Notes under the pieces: model-generated
Database searches by the model: none
What the model saw: the letters and a program-made list of their open reading frames with translations, nothing else
Told to the model about the DNA's origin: nothing
Translations under genes and position numbers: made by a program
Part shown: piece after piece, positions 1 to 10,730 of the stretch
How positions within the stretch are numbered: position 1 is the first letter of the stretch
Layout: each line of letters opens with the position of its first letter
Origin: Pseudovibrio denitrificans JCM 12308
Lineage (GTDB): Bacteria; Pseudomonadota; Alphaproteobacteria; Rhizobiales; Stappiaceae
DNA length: 64,000 bases
Assembly (NCBI RefSeq): GCF_001310815.1
Contig: NZ_BAZK01000006.1
Location: 248,001-312,000, forward strand
Reading direction: 5' to 3'

Positions 1-14
1 AGGAGCTTAGGTCT

Positions 15-1379
15 ATGTCCTTTGTGATGGGGCTTAACCCAATGCGTACAACAGGGATTAAGCAGCTGTGGCGTCGTGCATGCCGCTTTGTGGCTGCTGC
101 TGTTGCTGTTGTTACCATCTCTCAACCTGCCTACGCCTTGATTGAACTGGATATTACTCAGGGCAACGTTGAACCTATGCCGATTGCAATTTCTCCCTTT
201 GCAGGTTCCGGCTTGCAGGAAGACGTGGCAGGGCAGATTTCTCAAGTTGTTGCCGCTGACTTGCAGCGCTCGGGCTTGTTCCGCCCGATTGATCCGGCTG
301 CCCATATTCAGCAGGAAATGAATGTAGGAACCATGCCGCGCTTTGGTGACTGGCGGACCATCGGGTCTCAGGCCTTGGTGACTGGTTCTATCGCGCAGCA
401 GGCAAACGGTCAGATCCGTGCTGAGTTTCGTTTGTGGGATGTGTTTGCAGGTCAGCAGTTGATTGGCCAGCAGTTCTTCACCACACCTGAAAACTGGCGC
501 CGTCTGGCGCACATCATCTCCGATGCGATCTACCAGCGTTTGACCGGTGAGAAAGGCTACTTCGATACCCGTGTTGTCTTCATTGACGAGAGCGGACCGA
601 AAGATGCGCGCCGGAAGCGTCTGGCGATCATGGATCAGGATGGCGCGAATGTGCGCTATCTGACACGTGGTGATGATCTGGTTCTGACGCCGCGGTTCTC
701 CCCTGTGTCTCAGGAAGTGACCTACATGTCTTATGTGGGTGGCAACCCACAGGTTTATCTGTTCAACATCGAGACCGGACAGCGTGAGGTTCTTGGTAAC
801 TTCCCAGGTATGACGTTTGCGCCGCGCTTTTCTCCTGATGGCCAGAAGGTCATCATGAGCTTGCAGCAGGGCAGCAATGCGAACCTTTATCTGATGGACT
901 TGCGCACTCGTCGGACAACTCGTTTGACCAACACTGCAGCGATCGATACCAGCCCGTCCTTCTCTCCAGACGGACGCCAGGTGGTATTTGAGAGTGACCG
1001 TGGTGGTTCACAGCAGCTGTATGTGATGAACTCCAACGGCAGCGGTGCTGAGCGTATTTCCTTTGGTCCGGGTCAGTACTCTACGCCAGTGTGGTCTCCA
1101 CGCGGTGATCTGATTGCCTTTACCAAGGTGCATCAAGGCCGCTTTATGATCGGTGTTATTCGTCCGGATGGTAAGGGTGAGCGGATCCTGACAGAGGGCT
1201 ATCACAACGAAGGTCCGGCATGGTCACCAAACGGACGCGTGCTGACGTTCTTCCGAGATACTGTGGGCGAGCAGGGCGGTCCTCAGGTCTGGACTGTTGA
1301 TCTGACTGGTTACAATGAACAGCTGGTTCAGACACCAAACTTTGCATCAGACCCGGCGTGGTCTCCGCTGCTCGACTAA
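15..1379 (+). CDS. tolB: Tol-Pal system beta-propeller protein TolB
   Basis: Periplasmic component of the Tol-Pal complex, which keeps the outer membrane tied to the cell wall during division. The 454-residue product has a basic N-terminus and a hydrophobic signal peptide ending near residue 41 (QPAYA). An N-terminal TolB domain follows, then about five WD40-like PD40 repeats marked by recurring FSPDG or WSPNG motifs. The length is normal for the family. An AGGAG at 1-5 sits 9 bases before the ATG. The pal gene follows after 140 bases, as in most proteobacteria; tolQRA would lie upstream of the window. Confidence 0.97.
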   Translation: MSFVMGLNPMRTTGIKQLWRRACRFVAAAVAVVTISQPAYALIELDITQGNVEPMPIAISPFAGSGLQEDVAGQISQVVAADLQRSGLFRPIDPAAHIQQEMNVGTMPRFGDWRTIGSQALVTGSIAQQANGQIRAEFRLWDVFAGQQLIGQQFFTTPENWRRLAHIISDAIYQRLTGEKGYFDTRVVFIDESGPKDARRKRLAIMDQDGANVRYLTRGDDLVLTPRFSPVSQEVTYMSYVGGNPQVYLFNIETGQREVLGNFPGMTFAPRFSPDGQKVIMSLQQGSNANLYLMDLRTRRTTRLTNTAAIDTSPSFSPDGRQVVFESDRGGSQQLYVMNSNGSGAERISFGPGQYSTPVWSPRGDLIAFTKVHQGRFMIGVIRPDGKGERILTEGYHNEGPAWSPNGRVLTFFRDTVGEQGGPQVWTVDLTGYNEQLVQTPNFASDPAWSPLLD

Positions 1380-1391
1380 TCGTGAAGCTGA

Positions 1392-1421
1392 GACCCCAAT
1401 TTCTTGCGGGAATTTGGGGTC
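1392..1421 (+). terminator. Stem-loop between tolB and pal
   Basis: An 8-bp GC-rich stem (GACCCCAA against TTGGGGTC) with an 8-base apical region follows the tolB stop by 12 bases. There is no T-run after it, so it is more likely an mRNA-stabilising or attenuating structure than a full terminator. pal probably has its own transcription signals in the AT-rich stretch after it. Confidence 0.4.
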
Positions 1422-1519
1422 ATTAGCACTTCATTAACCAATAAATTCAAGTTACCCTTAACCAAGTTGGTCTAGGGCTTTTTTAACCCTCGGGGTTTGA
1501 GGGACAGGAGATTCTATAA

Positions 1520-2002
1520 ATGTCAAAGACGCTGTTCGCGCGCGGAGCGCGTTTCGCCGCTGTGGTGGCTGTGTGTCTCGTCGCAGCAGCTTGTTCGCAG
1601 ACACGCCCTGAATTGACCAGTGGCAATAGTTCTGTTGCAGCTGGTTCTGGTCAGGACTTTGTTGTGAATGTTGGGGATCGTGTATTCTTCCTCAACAACC
1701 AGAGCTCCCTTGATGGTGCAGCTCGCGGAGTTCTGGATAAGCAGGCTCAGTGGCTGCAGCACTACAAGAACTACTCTATTACCATTGAAGGTCACGCTGA
1801 TGAGCGCGGCACCCGCCAGTACAACATTGCACTGGGTGCGCGTCGTGCGGCTGCGGTTCGAGAATACCTTGTTGCAAAAGGCATTAGCCCATCCCGCATC
1901 AAGACAATCTCTTACGGTAAAGAGCGTCCGGTTGCAGTGTGTAACGCGGCTTCTTGCTGGAGCCAGAACCGTCGTGCTGTGACTGTTCTGAATGGTCAGT
2001 AA
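1520..2002 (+). CDS. pal: Peptidoglycan-associated lipoprotein Pal
   Basis: Outer membrane lipoprotein that binds peptidoglycan through an OmpA-like domain and contacts TolB. The 160-residue product has a lipoprotein signal with the acylated cysteine at about residue 25 (VAAACSQ). The OmpA C-terminal domain covers roughly residues 55-158 and contains the GHADERGT motif that holds the diaminopimelate-binding Asp and Arg region. Length and motif order are typical. AGGAG lies about 11 bases before the ATG. Confidence 0.97.
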   Translation: MSKTLFARGARFAAVVAVCLVAAACSQTRPELTSGNSSVAAGSGQDFVVNVGDRVFFLNNQSSLDGAARGVLDKQAQWLQHYKNYSITIEGHADERGTRQYNIALGARRAAAVREYLVAKGISPSRIKTISYGKERPVAVCNAASCWSQNRRAVTVLNGQ

Positions 2003-2025
2003 TTGAGTTTGACCTGCTGAAATCT

Positions 2026-2060
2026 AAAAAGGGCTTCCCTGATTTTGGGGAGCCTTTTTT
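2026..2060 (+). terminator. Rho-independent terminator after pal
   Basis: An imperfect GC-rich stem with flanking A and T tracts (AAAAAGGGCTTCCC, then GGGGAGCC and six T) lies about 24 bases past the pal stop. One unpaired G sits in the stem. It separates pal from cpoB. Confidence 0.75.
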
Positions 2061-2220
2061 GTTGAAACTCCTGCAAACTTGTAGGAGAACGGAAATTGGC
2101 CGGGGAGAAGCCGCAAATAGGGGTGAAACACTGAATGTGTGCCCTATTTTCGTCTTTTCCTCTTGCCAAGAGATGAGAAATTCCGACCCGACCCCTGAAG
2201 GGTGTCCCAGGAGATAATTG

Positions 2221-3107
2221 ATGGCTCTTTACCGACGTATTGCAACAAGCTTTGTTGTTCTTGCGCTTGCAACCTCTGTTAGTTTACCTGCGAACGCGCA
2301 GCTTTTCGGTTCGTCCAAAAACGACGAAACCGCTCAGAACACTGCCCGCCTTGGTCAACTTGAGGAGCAGGTTCGTCTGCTGACGGGTAAGGTTGAAGAG
2401 CTCAATCATAAGCTACGTCTGACTGAAGATGCGCTCCGTCGTTCTCAAGAGGATGTTGAGTATCGTCTCCAACAGTTGGAAAATCCGGGCCAGACACCAC
2501 GGGTTGTTCAGCCTCCTGTTGTACAGGCGCCAAGCACGACTGCACCGGCAAACCGTACTCAGCAGCTTTCTACACTGAACACTCCTGCTCAAGGCACAAA
2601 CAGTGGTCCGCTGGATCTTTCTCAGATTGCGCGCGGTAACAATGCAGCACCGACTGGGTCTACGACTGCACCAAGCTCTGGTTCTCTGCAGTTTTCCGGT
2701 AGTGTGAATGAGTTGCTGACTGGTGAGCCTCAGTCCGATTACAACGCAATTTACGGCCTGATGGTTGGGGGCAACTACCCGGCTGCGACAGAAGGCTTTG
2801 ATACGTTTCTTGGTATGTACCAGACCATGAGTTGACTGCGAATGCGCAGCACTGGTTGGGTGAAAGCCTGCTGGCACAGCGCCAGTATGAGAATGCGGCA
2901 CAAGCCTTCCTGAAAAGCTATACTGATTTTCCAGAGAGTGAACTTGCTCCTGAGAGCTTGCTGAAGTTGGGTACTGCGCTTACAGGTATGGGTAACGCGC
3001 CCGCTGCTTGTGAGACCTACGAGCAGCTTCTCGCCAACTTCCAGTTTGCAGCACCAGCTGTTTTGGAGCAGGCCAAGGTTCAACAAAAACGTGACAACTG
3101 CCTCTAA
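2221..3107 (+). CDS. cpoB: CpoB/YbgF cell division coordinator, frame broken near 2820
   Basis: Periplasmic TPR protein that works with Tol-Pal to couple outer membrane constriction and peptidoglycan synthesis. Residues 1-27 form a signal peptide (NAQLF after cleavage). A coiled-coil segment (residues 35-85) and a Pro/Thr/Gln-rich linker follow, then TPR repeats. The first frame stops at 2835 shortly after GFDTFLGMY, and the TPR half continues in another frame (ANAQHWLGESLLAQ to the stop at 3107). Restoring one C in TACCAGACC (about 2820) gives the family motif MYPDHELTANAQHWLGE and a 296-residue protein of normal size. ATG 2221 is chosen over TTG 2218 because AGGAG lies 7 bases upstream. Confidence 0.88.
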
Positions 3108-4416
3108 TCAAGTTGCTCTCTTTTCTACCGAAGAGCTGGATGAGCTTTTCGGAGAGTATAAGTCTTTCCGCCGGATCGCCATTGGTGTGTCCGGCGGTGC
3201 TGATTCTATGGCCCTGCTTTATCTTTTGAAGCAGTGGACACAGGAGCTGGGTTTTGCAGCTCCTGAGCTATATGCCTTCACAGTCAACCATGGTTTGCGA
3301 GCAGAAGCGGCAAGTGAAGCCGTTGGTGTTGCGCAGTACTGCACCCGTATTGAGGTGCCGCATGAAACACTGCTGTGGGAGGGAGATAAGCCATCTTCCA
3401 ACATTCAGTCCGCAGCACGGGATGCGCGACACAGGTTGTTGCGGCAGGCTTCTGAGGATCATGGTTGTGATGCCCTGTTCCTTGCGCATCATCTGGAAGA
3501 TCAGGCAGAAACGTTCCTGACGCGTCTTGCCCGGGGCAGTGGTGTTTATGGTCTTGCGTGCATTCGCAGGGATCGTGAGATGGATGGCTTTCATATCTGC
3601 CGTCCTTTGCTCAACATCAGTAAAGCCCGCCTGAAGGCTGTTTTACACTCAGCGCATGTGCCGTGGTTTGAAGATCCATCCAATGAAGATGAGCAGTTCA
3701 CCCGGATAAAGTTCCGGCAGGCTCAAAGCGAGCTGGATGAGCTTGGGCTGACAGCGACAAAGCTGTTTGATACGGCACGACGTATGGCACGGGCTGCGGA
3801 TGCGATTGATGTCTGGGTTGATGAAGTGGCCGAGAAGTCCTGCACGTTCCACAGTGCTGGTCCAGTGCGGTTTGACAGTTCCTGTCTTGAATACATTCCC
3901 GACGAGATTGGTCTGAGGTTGGTTGGGCGGCTTGTCCGCTATATCTCAGGAGCGCCATACATGCCGCGGCTTGCTAAGCTTGAAGGGCTTTATGAGACGC
4001 TGAAATCAGAGGAAGGTGCCAGAGCAGCTACGCTGGGAGGTGTTCGGTTTGCACTGGCTAAGCCTCATGAAGATGGTATTTGGTTTTGCTTCAGAGAAGC
4101 GGGTAGGGCGGGCTTGCCCGAGGTTGAGGTAAAACCGGGAGATGAAGGAATTTGGGATGAGCGATGGCGCTATAAGGCAGCGCATTCCTCAGAAGGCTTC
4201 AGAATCACTTATGTTCAAAAAGAGCTTTGTGGAGACTTTGAGCTGGAAATTCCCGCAAACTGGCTGAAAACAGCATTTCTGACAGCTCCGCTTATTGTTT
4301 TTGCTGACGGGGTATCCTACATGCCTTGGAAGAAGATTGGTCAAACTGCTGCTGATGCAGAGGTGAGATCAAGGACCTACGGGATTTCGATGGTCCCAGT
4401 GAGCAGAACATTTTGA
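3091..4416 (+). CDS. tilS: tRNA(Ile)-lysidine synthase TilS
   Basis: ATP-dependent enzyme that converts C34 of the CAU-anticodon tRNA-Ile to lysidine, so the tRNA reads AUA. The PP-loop motif SGGADS is near residue 33, and HHLEDQAET, typical of the family, lies downstream. The C-terminal half is divergent, as usual. The reading frame is open from 3010, but the family begins close to the PP-loop. I therefore place the start at GTG 3091, which overlaps the end of cpoB by 17 bases. The resulting 441 residues fit the family. Confidence 0.93.
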   Translation: MTTASNQVALFSTEELDELFGEYKSFRRIAIGVSGGADSMALLYLLKQWTQELGFAAPELYAFTVNHGLRAEAASEAVGVAQYCTRIEVPHETLLWEGDKPSSNIQSAARDARHRLLRQASEDHGCDALFLAHHLEDQAETFLTRLARGSGVYGLACIRRDREMDGFHICRPLLNISKARLKAVLHSAHVPWFEDPSNEDEQFTRIKFRQAQSELDELGLTATKLFDTARRMARAADAIDVWVDEVAEKSCTFHSAGPVRFDSSCLEYIPDEIGLRLVGRLVRYISGAPYMPRLAKLEGLYETLKSEEGARAATLGGVRFALAKPHEDGIWFCFREAGRAGLPEVEVKPGDEGIWDERWRYKAAHSSEGFRITYVQKELCGDFELEIPANWLKTAFLTAPLIVFADGVSYMPWKKIGQTAADAEVRSRTYGISMVPVSRTF

Positions 4417-4686
4417 ATAAATCTTGGTTTTGCTGGCGTTCTGTTAAATCTATGCATTTATGCTTTAGAGGAATGCAACTAGGACGCCGAGGCTGGTAAA
4501 GTCGGAATTAACGGATCTTCAATCCTGAATTATCAGGGGTAACCGGTAAAATTCCGTTGGCCTTAAGAAAACTGAGAAAGAATCTGTGTCATTCTCAGGA
4601 AAACATAGAAAGCCTGTTAGGGCTCGCTATGATCTTGACAGAGACACGTGCGAGGATCGCCGCCACCTTGCGGTAAAGGGATCGAA

Positions 4687-6612
4687 ATGAACACCAATTT
4701 CCGGAATTTTGCCCTCTGGGTGATTATCGGTCTGTTGCTGATAGCGCTGTTCCAGCTCTTTCAGAATCCGACCTCACGAAGCAACACAAATGAAATTGCC
4801 TACTCTCAGTTCATTAATCAGGCTGAGCAGGGTGATATCCGTGAGGTTACGATCCAAGAGCAACAGATCACCGGCAAATACAGCAATGGCGGTACATTCC
4901 AGACCTATGCGCCTAGCGATGCCAAATATGTTGAAGTGTTGCAGAACAAAGGCGTTCTGATCAACGCGAAGCCTCCTTCTGAAAATTTCTCTTTGCTGGG
5001 CGCCCTCATTTCCTGGCTGCCAATGCTGCTGATCCTCGGTATCTGGATCTTCGTGATGCGTCAGATGCAGGGTTCCGGCGGTAAAGCGATGGGCTTTGGT
5101 AAGTCTAAAGCCAAGCTGCTGAACGAAGCTTCTGGCCGTGTGACCTTTGAAGATGTTGCAGGCATTGATGAAGCGAAGGAAGACCTTCAGGAGATTGTTG
5201 AGTTCCTGCGTGATCCGCAGAAGTTCCAGCGTCTTGGTGGTCGTATTCCTCGCGGTGTGCTTCTCGTTGGCCCTCCAGGTACTGGTAAGACCCTTACCGC
5301 TCGCGCGGTGGCTGGTGAAGCGAACGTTCCGTTCTTCACCATTTCCGGTTCTGACTTCGTTGAAATGTTTGTTGGTGTTGGTGCTTCCCGTGTTCGTGAC
5401 ATGTTCGAGCAGGCTAAGAAGAACTCACCTTGCATCATCTTCATCGATGAGATCGACGCCGTTGGCCGTCACCGTGGTGCAGGCCTTGGCGGTGGTAACG
5501 ATGAACGCGAACAGACCCTCAACCAGCTCCTCGTTGAGATGGATGGCTTTGAAGCCAACGAAGGTGTGATCATCATCGCGGCAACCAACCGTCCTGACGT
5601 TCTTGACCCTGCGTTGCTGCGTCCGGGCCGTTTTGACCGCCAGATCGTTGTGCCAAACCCAGATGTGATTGGTCGCGAAAAGATCCTCAAAGTGCACATG
5701 CGCAAAGTGCCTCTGGCTCCGGACGTTGATGTGCATACGCTCGCTCGTGGTACTCCGGGCTTCTCCGGTGCTGATCTGATGAACCTTGTGAACGAAGCTG
5801 CGCTTCTTGCAGCGCGCCGCTCCAAGCGTCTGGTCACCATGGCTGAGTTTGAAGACGCAAAAGACAAGGTGATGATGGGTGCGGAGCGCCGTACGCTGGT
5901 CATGACCGAAGAAGAGAAGAAGCTGACTGCATACCACGAAGCTGGTCACGCGCTGGTCGCGATGCATATGCCTGCTTCTGATCCGGTCCACAAAGCAACG
6001 ATCATTCCTCGTGGCCGTGCGCTGGGTATGGTGATGCGTCTGCCTGAGAAAGATCAGGTTTCTCTGACCCGTGCGAAGTGTAAAGCTGACCTTGCTGTTG
6101 CTATGGGTGGCCGTGTGGCTGAAGAAATGATCTTCGGTTATGAGAAGGTGACCTCCGGTGCTTCTGGCGATATCCAGATGGCAACTAAGCTTGCAAAAGC
6201 AATGGCTACCCAGTTTGGTATGTCCGACAAGCTTGGTCCGCTGCTTTACGGCGAGAACCAGGAAGAGGTCTTCCTTGGTCACTCCGTAGCGAAGAACCAG
6301 AGCGTTTCTGATGAAACCCAGAAGCTGGTTGATGCGGAAGTGAAGAGCTTTGTTAATCAGGGCTACGAGACCGCAAACAAGCTTCTGCGTGAGCACGAAG
6401 ATCAGCTTCACCTGATCGCTCAGGGCTTGCTGGAGTATGAAACTCTCTCCGGTGATGAAATCCGCAAGATGCTCGATGGTGAGCAGCCTGTGCGTGATAC
6501 CGGTGATGACACTCCATCCACTCCTCGCTCTACCGGTGTTCCAACCGCGGGTGCGAAGAAGCATGGTGGTGGTGAGTCTCCAGACGGACTTAACCCACAG
6601 CCTCAGAGCTAA
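4687..6612 (+). CDS. ftsH: ATP-dependent zinc metalloprotease FtsH
   Basis: Membrane-anchored AAA+ protease that degrades misfolded membrane proteins and regulators such as RpoH and LpxC. The 641-residue product has transmembrane segments at about residues 7-24 and 101-122. Walker A GPPGTGKT is near residue 195, Walker B IIFIDEID follows, and the zinc site HEAGH is near residue 417. The tail is Gly/Pro-rich. ATG 4687 is preceded by AAAGGG at a good distance; the upstream in-frame ATG 4648 would add an unlikely leader. rpoH, whose product is a known FtsH substrate, is also in this window. Confidence 0.97.
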   Translation: MNTNFRNFALWVIIGLLLIALFQLFQNPTSRSNTNEIAYSQFINQAEQGDIREVTIQEQQITGKYSNGGTFQTYAPSDAKYVEVLQNKGVLINAKPPSENFSLLGALISWLPMLLILGIWIFVMRQMQGSGGKAMGFGKSKAKLLNEASGRVTFEDVAGIDEAKEDLQEIVEFLRDPQKFQRLGGRIPRGVLLVGPPGTGKTLTARAVAGEANVPFFTISGSDFVEMFVGVGASRVRDMFEQAKKNSPCIIFIDEIDAVGRHRGAGLGGGNDEREQTLNQLLVEMDGFEANEGVIIIAATNRPDVLDPALLRPGRFDRQIVVPNPDVIGREKILKVHMRKVPLAPDVDVHTLARGTPGFSGADLMNLVNEAALLAARRSKRLVTMAEFEDAKDKVMMGAERRTLVMTEEEKKLTAYHEAGHALVAMHMPASDPVHKATIIPRGRALGMVMRLPEKDQVSLTRAKCKADLAVAMGGRVAEEMIFGYEKVTSGASGDIQMATKLAKAMATQFGMSDKLGPLLYGENQEEVFLGHSVAKNQSVSDETQKLVDAEVKSFVNQGYETANKLLREHEDQLHLIAQGLLEYETLSGDEIRKMLDGEQPVRDTGDDTPSTPRSTGVPTAGAKKHGGGESPDGLNPQPQS

Positions 6613-6646
6613 TACTCCGCCTTACTAAAGGTGTTTAATAAAGTTG

Positions 6647-6680
6647 AAATGCCCGGCTATTAGGTCGGGCATTTGTTATT
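6647..6680 (+). terminator. Terminator after ftsH
   Basis: A perfect 9-bp stem (AAATGCCCG against CGGGCATTT) with a 10-base loop is followed by a T-rich stretch. It lies 34 bases past the ftsH stop, so glmM needs its own promoter in 6680-6866. Confidence 0.8.
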
Positions 6681-6866
6681 CAAGCTCAAGTGCTTGGTCT
6701 TGAGTGCGGTGATTATTCTGTGTTGCAGCTGCGTCATTTTGCAAGTGAGCCGTAACAATTGGACATATCATTTGACAGGACCGCACAAGGGCAAGCGTGT
6801 ATCACCGTTTCAACTAATTTTATCGAAAGCGGTGTGCTCCGCGTTGTGAGTTCAGGGAAACATTAA

Positions 6867-8216
6867 ATGTCGCGAAAATACTTTGGCACTGATGGAATGC
6901 GCGGTACAGCGAACAAGTGGCCAATGACCGCCGAAGTTGCGCTGAAGGTTGGTATGGCTGCGGGCGAAGTGTTCCGCCGTGGCAAGTATCGCCATCGCGT
7001 GGTTATCGGCAAGGATACGCGTCTTTCCGGTTATATGTTTGAGAATGCTCTTGTCGCAGGTTTCACTGCGATGGGAATGGATGTGTTTGTGCTTGGCCCG
7101 ATGCCAACACCAGCGGTGGCAATGTTGACGCGCTCTTTGCGTGCAGATATCGGCGTAATGATCTCTGCTAGCCACAATCCGTTTGAAGACAACGGCATCA
7201 AGTTCTTTGGTCCAGATGGTTTCAAGCTTTCTGACGAGGTGGAACTGCAGATCGAGCGGCTGATTGACAGTGATATGAGCAGGAACCTGCCAGCGCCAGA
7301 AACACTCGGTCGCGCAACTCGTATCGACAGCATGAAAGACCGTTACATCGAGTTCGCAAAGCGCACGTTGCCACGTGACCTCAACCTGAACGGCATGCGC
7401 ATTGTGATTGATTGCGCGAATGGTGCCGCTTACAAGGTTGCTCCAGAGATTCTATGGGAGTTGGGTGCGGAAGTGTTCCCTCTGGGTGTTGACCCGGATG
7501 GCTTCAACATCAACAAAGACTGCGGTTCAACTGCTCCGGAAGCGCTTGCCAAGAAAGTGCATGAGGTTCGTGCGGATATCGGTATCGCGCTGGATGGTGA
7601 TGCAGACCGCGTGATCATCGTGGATGAGAACAGCAAAGTGGTTGATGGTGATCAGCTGATGGCTGTGATCGCTGAATCTTGGAAAGCTGCTGGCCGTCTT
7701 TCTGCACCAGGTATTGTGGCGACCGTGATGTCCAACCTTGGTCTGGAGCGTTACCTGAAAGGTATTGGCCTTTCTCTGGAACGTACCAAAGTTGGCGACC
7801 GCTATGTTGTTGAGCGGATGCGTGAAGGCGGCTTTAACGTCGGCGGTGAGCAGTCCGGTCATATCGTCATGTCTGACTTTGGTACGACAGGTGATGGTCT
7901 TGTTGCTGCGCTTCAGATTCTTGCTTGCGTGAAGAAGATGAACAAGCCGGTTTCAGAGGTCTGTAACCGATTCGTTCCTGTGCCTCAGATCCTTAAGAAT
8001 GTACGCTATGGAAGTGGCAAGCCGCTTGAAGACAAGGCTGTGAAAGCGGTTATCAAGGCGGGTGAGGAGAAGCTTGGTAAACAGGGCCGCCTTGTTATCC
8101 GTGCTTCCGGTACTGAGCCACTGATCCGTGTGATGGGCGAAGCGGATGATGCCAAGCTGCTGAATGAGGTGGTTGATAGCATTGTCGATGCTGTTAAAAA
8201 GGCCGCTGCTAGTTAA
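6867..8216 (+). CDS. glmM: Phosphoglucosamine mutase GlmM
   Basis: Interconverts glucosamine-6-phosphate and glucosamine-1-phosphate on the way to UDP-GlcNAc for peptidoglycan and LPS. The 449-residue protein starts with the family's FGTDGMRG motif. The active-site loop [13 protein letters not shown] holds the phosphorylated serine near residue 102, and the metal-binding DGDADR motif is near residue 246. [12 protein letters not shown] near the C-terminus is the phosphate-binding loop. Length and motifs are complete. Confidence 0.97.
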   Translation: MSRKYFGTDGMRGTANKWPMTAEVALKVGMAAGEVFRRGKYRHRVVIGKDTRLSGYMFENALVAGFTAMGMDVFVLGPMPTPAVAMLTRSLRADIGVMISASHNPFEDNGIKFFGPDGFKLSDEVELQIERLIDSDMSRNLPAPETLGRATRIDSMKDRYIEFAKRTLPRDLNLNGMRIVIDCANGAAYKVAPEILWELGAEVFPLGVDPDGFNINKDCGSTAPEALAKKVHEVRADIGIALDGDADRVIIVDENSKVVDGDQLMAVIAESWKAAGRLSAPGIVATVMSNLGLERYLKGIGLSLERTKVGDRYVVERMREGGFNVGGEQSGHIVMSDFGTTGDGLVAALQILACVKKMNKPVSEVCNRFVPVPQILKNVRYGSGKPLEDKAVKAVIKAGEEKLGKQGRLVIRASGTEPLIRVMGEADDAKLLNEVVDSIVDAVKKAAAS

Positions 8217-8243
8217 CTGAAATAATTTAGTTTATCGGATTTC

Positions 8244-8277
8244 AAAGGCGAGTGCTGTGAGGTGCTCGCCTTTTTCG
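8244..8277 (+). terminator. Terminator after glmM
   Basis: A 9-bp stem (AAAGGCGAG against CTCGCCTTT) closes a 12-base loop and runs into a T-rich tail, 27 bases past the glmM stop. Confidence 0.85.
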
Positions 8278-8484
8278 TTCTCATGTTTGCGTTTTGCATA
8301 AGTAAATGGAAGTTAACGAATTGAGATTTGCTTGGTGATGTTCTGTTAGTTGTTTGTTAACGATAAATATTAGGGTTAAGAATACTGGTTAATTTATAGG
8401 TAATTCTTTCTCTGTAGAAAGTGCTTAGGTTTTATTCAAGGGCCATCGTCTTGCGTGACGGGTGCCGTTTGAGAGGACATAAGC

Positions 8485-9276
8485 ATGAAGTATTTTAGTA
8501 ATTTGCTGTCTCTGACCGCAGCTGCAATGGTGTCAACTACAGTTGCTTATGCGGCCGATCTTCCAGCACCTGTTTTCGTGGAAGAGCCAGAGCTCCCGCA
8601 AGTTGAGATCGGTGGTGGTTGGTATCTGCGTGGCGACATCGGCTACAAGGTTTATCAGGATCCCAAGGCCAAGTTCTCCCACATCAAGTTTAAGGATGAA
8701 GAGCTTGAGCCAACCGGTGTGGTTGGAGTGGGTGTTGGTTACCGCGTAAACGACTACCTTCGTACAGATGTGACATTGGATTACGAATGGGACGCGGATT
8801 TCACTGCAAAAGCTGATTGTATCGGTACTTGTGGCTCTGTCAGCGACTCTGATGAGTTTGCGACCCTGGATGTCTGGACTGTTCTTTGGAATGTCTATGC
8901 AGATCTAGGCTACTATAACGGCTTCACACCATATGTTGGTGCGGGTATTGGCGCCTCTTATGTGAATGCGAAAAATGTACGCGCAATCAATGCTGATGGC
9001 ACCCGAGTTAAGTATCCTAAAGGTCATTGGTGGAACTTCTCCTGGGCGCTAATGGCCGGTACTTCCTATGAAATCGATGAGAACTGGAAGATCGATGCTG
9101 GCTACCGCTATCTGAACATTGGTGCTGTGAAGACCAAGTCATTCTCCAGCAATGGTAAGACCTCTGGCATCAAGTACGACAACCTGGCCGCACACGAAGT
9201 GCGTGTTGGTCTGCGCTATGAGTTTGGTGGTGGATCTGAAGGTGGTTATGACGAGCCGATTGTTACGAAATTCTAG
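8485..9276 (+). CDS. Outer membrane beta-barrel protein, Omp25/Omp31-like
   Basis: Predicted outer membrane protein of 263 residues. A signal peptide ends at about residue 24 (AYAADLP), the cleavage context usual for rhizobial small porin-like barrels. Alternating hydrophobic/polar strands follow, rich in Gly and aromatic residues (VGVGVGYRVNDYLRTDV, YADLGYYNGFTPYVGAGIG). The terminal strand HEVRVGLRYEFGG is followed by a short polar tail, so the protein does not end in the usual aromatic residue. The upstream region (8340-8410) carries several GTTAA half-sites. The exact function is unknown; adhesion or envelope stability roles are typical for relatives. Confidence 0.85.
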   Translation: MKYFSNLLSLTAAAMVSTTVAYAADLPAPVFVEEPELPQVEIGGGWYLRGDIGYKVYQDPKAKFSHIKFKDEELEPTGVVGVGVGYRVNDYLRTDVTLDYEWDADFTAKADCIGTCGSVSDSDEFATLDVWTVLWNVYADLGYYNGFTPYVGAGIGASYVNAKNVRAINADGTRVKYPKGHWWNFSWALMAGTSYEIDENWKIDAGYRYLNIGAVKTKSFSSNGKTSGIKYDNLAAHEVRVGLRYEFGGGSEGGYDEPIVTKF

Positions 9277-9324
9277 GTCGCAGGCTGGAGCGCCTCCAGC
9301 TTGATTGTTGACTGTAGTACTCAG

Positions 9325-9352
9325 GAGCCTGTCATATGACAGGCTCTTTTTT
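9325..9352 (+). terminator. Strong terminator after the barrel protein gene
   Basis: A perfect 22-base palindrome (GAGCCTGTCAT and its complement) is followed immediately by six T. Confidence 0.9.
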
Positions 9353-9484
9353 GTCTAAAATTTAGGAAATGAGCGTTCTTGAAATATTGGTTATCCACTG
9401 GGGTGCTGATCAAAATATATCTAATCGTACGCTGCGTTTAGTCGATTGAATGTTGCTCTGCAAAAAAACATTTGTTGACGAGAT

Positions 9485-9540
9485 AAGTCGTTTCGCATAG
9501 ACCCGTCGGTGGGACACCCCTCCCCAACGAGGGGCGCCTA
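9485..9540 (+). promoter_or_regulatory. Structured serC leader RNA
   Basis: The 5' region of serC contains a G/C-rich block (about 9500-9534) with a CCCCT/AGGGG hairpin at 9517-9534 and a second possible pairing around CCCGTCGGTGGG. It ends about 20 bases before the ATG. A serC leader motif is a described alphaproteobacterial RNA family, and this element has the right place and character. Assignment to that family is from memory and was not tested against a covariance model. Confidence 0.55.
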
Positions 9541-9558
9541 TCTGAAAGGGTAGTCAAA

Positions 9559-10730
9559 ATGACGAATACGACAATGCCGGTCACAAAGCCGGCAAACCCG
9601 AACTTTTCTTCGGGTCCATGTGCCAAGCGTCCGGCTGGACACCTGCTGTATTGACAGGTGCGCCTCTTGGCAGATCTCACCGTGCAAAAATTGGTAAGGC
9701 GAAGCTGAAAGAAGCTATCGAGCTGACTCGTGAAGTCCTCGAAGTGCCGGCTGATTACAAAATCGGAATTGTTCCTGCTTCTGATACTGGTGCCGTTGAA
9801 ATGGCACTTTGGTCGCTGCTTGGTGCGCGCCCAGTAGACATGGTTGCCTGGGAAAGCTTTGGTTCCGGTTGGGTTTCCGATGTTATGAAGCAGCTCAAGC
9901 TTGCAGATGCGCGCAAGATTGAAGCTGGCTATGGCGAACTGCCAGATCTCACAGAGATTAACTTTGACCACGACGTGGTCTTCACTTGGAACGGCACCAC
10001 CTCTGGTGTGCGTGTGCCGAATGGTGATTTTATTCCGGCTGACCGCAAGGGTCTGACCATCTGCGATGCGACCTCCGCTGCATTTGCGCAGGAGCTTGAG
10101 TTCGACAAGCTGGATGTTGTGACCTACTCTTGGCAGAAGGTTCTGGGTGGTGAAGCAGCTCACGGCATTCTGATCCTGTCACCTCGTGCTGTAGAGCGCC
10201 TTGAGAGCTATACGCCTGCATGGCCGATGCCTAAGATCTTCCGCCTGACCAAAGGTGGGAAACTGATCGACGGTATCTTTGAAGGAGCGACCATCAACAC
10301 GCCGAGCATGCTTTGCGTTGAAGATTATCTGGATGCTTTGGGTTGGGCCAAAGAACTGGGTGGTCTGAAGGCTCTGGTTGCTCGTGCTGATGCGAACACC
10401 GCTGCGATCACCAACTGGGCTGAAAAAACCGATTGGGTTGATTTCCTTGCAGTTGAACCGGCAACCCGCTCCAACACTTCTGTTTGCCTGAAGATTGTTG
10501 ATCCGGAAATCACAAAGCTTGATGACAAAGCACAAGCTGCATTTGCGAAAGCGATTGTGAACCTGCTCGACAAGGAAGAAGTGGCATTTGACATTGGTGC
10601 TTACCGTGATGCGCCTTCCGGTCTTCGGATCTGGTGTGGTGCAACGGTTGAAACTGCCAATGTGGAAGCACTGCTGCCATGGTTGGACTACGCCTTCGCT
10701 GCTGAAAAAGCGAAGCTGGTTTCCGCTTAA
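9559..10730 (+). CDS. serC: Phosphoserine transaminase SerC, frame broken near 9632
   Basis: PLP enzyme that converts 3-phosphohydroxypyruvate to phosphoserine, the second step of serine synthesis. Translation from ATG 9559 gives [13 protein letters not shown], the expected family start, but then runs into a stop. The rest ([19 protein letters not shown] onward, to 10730) is one frame away. Adding one G to CCGG at 9631-9634 rejoins them into [14 protein letters not shown] and a 390-residue protein. The PLP lysine lies in SWQKVLGGE. serA follows 128 bases later. The remainder is perfectly preserved, so a sequence error is more likely than gene loss. Confidence 0.93.

Noticed and set aside
5425..6564. 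379-codon minus-strand open frame inside ftsH
   Set aside because: Complement of a conserved gene; composition is an antisense artefact and there is no ribosome binding site.
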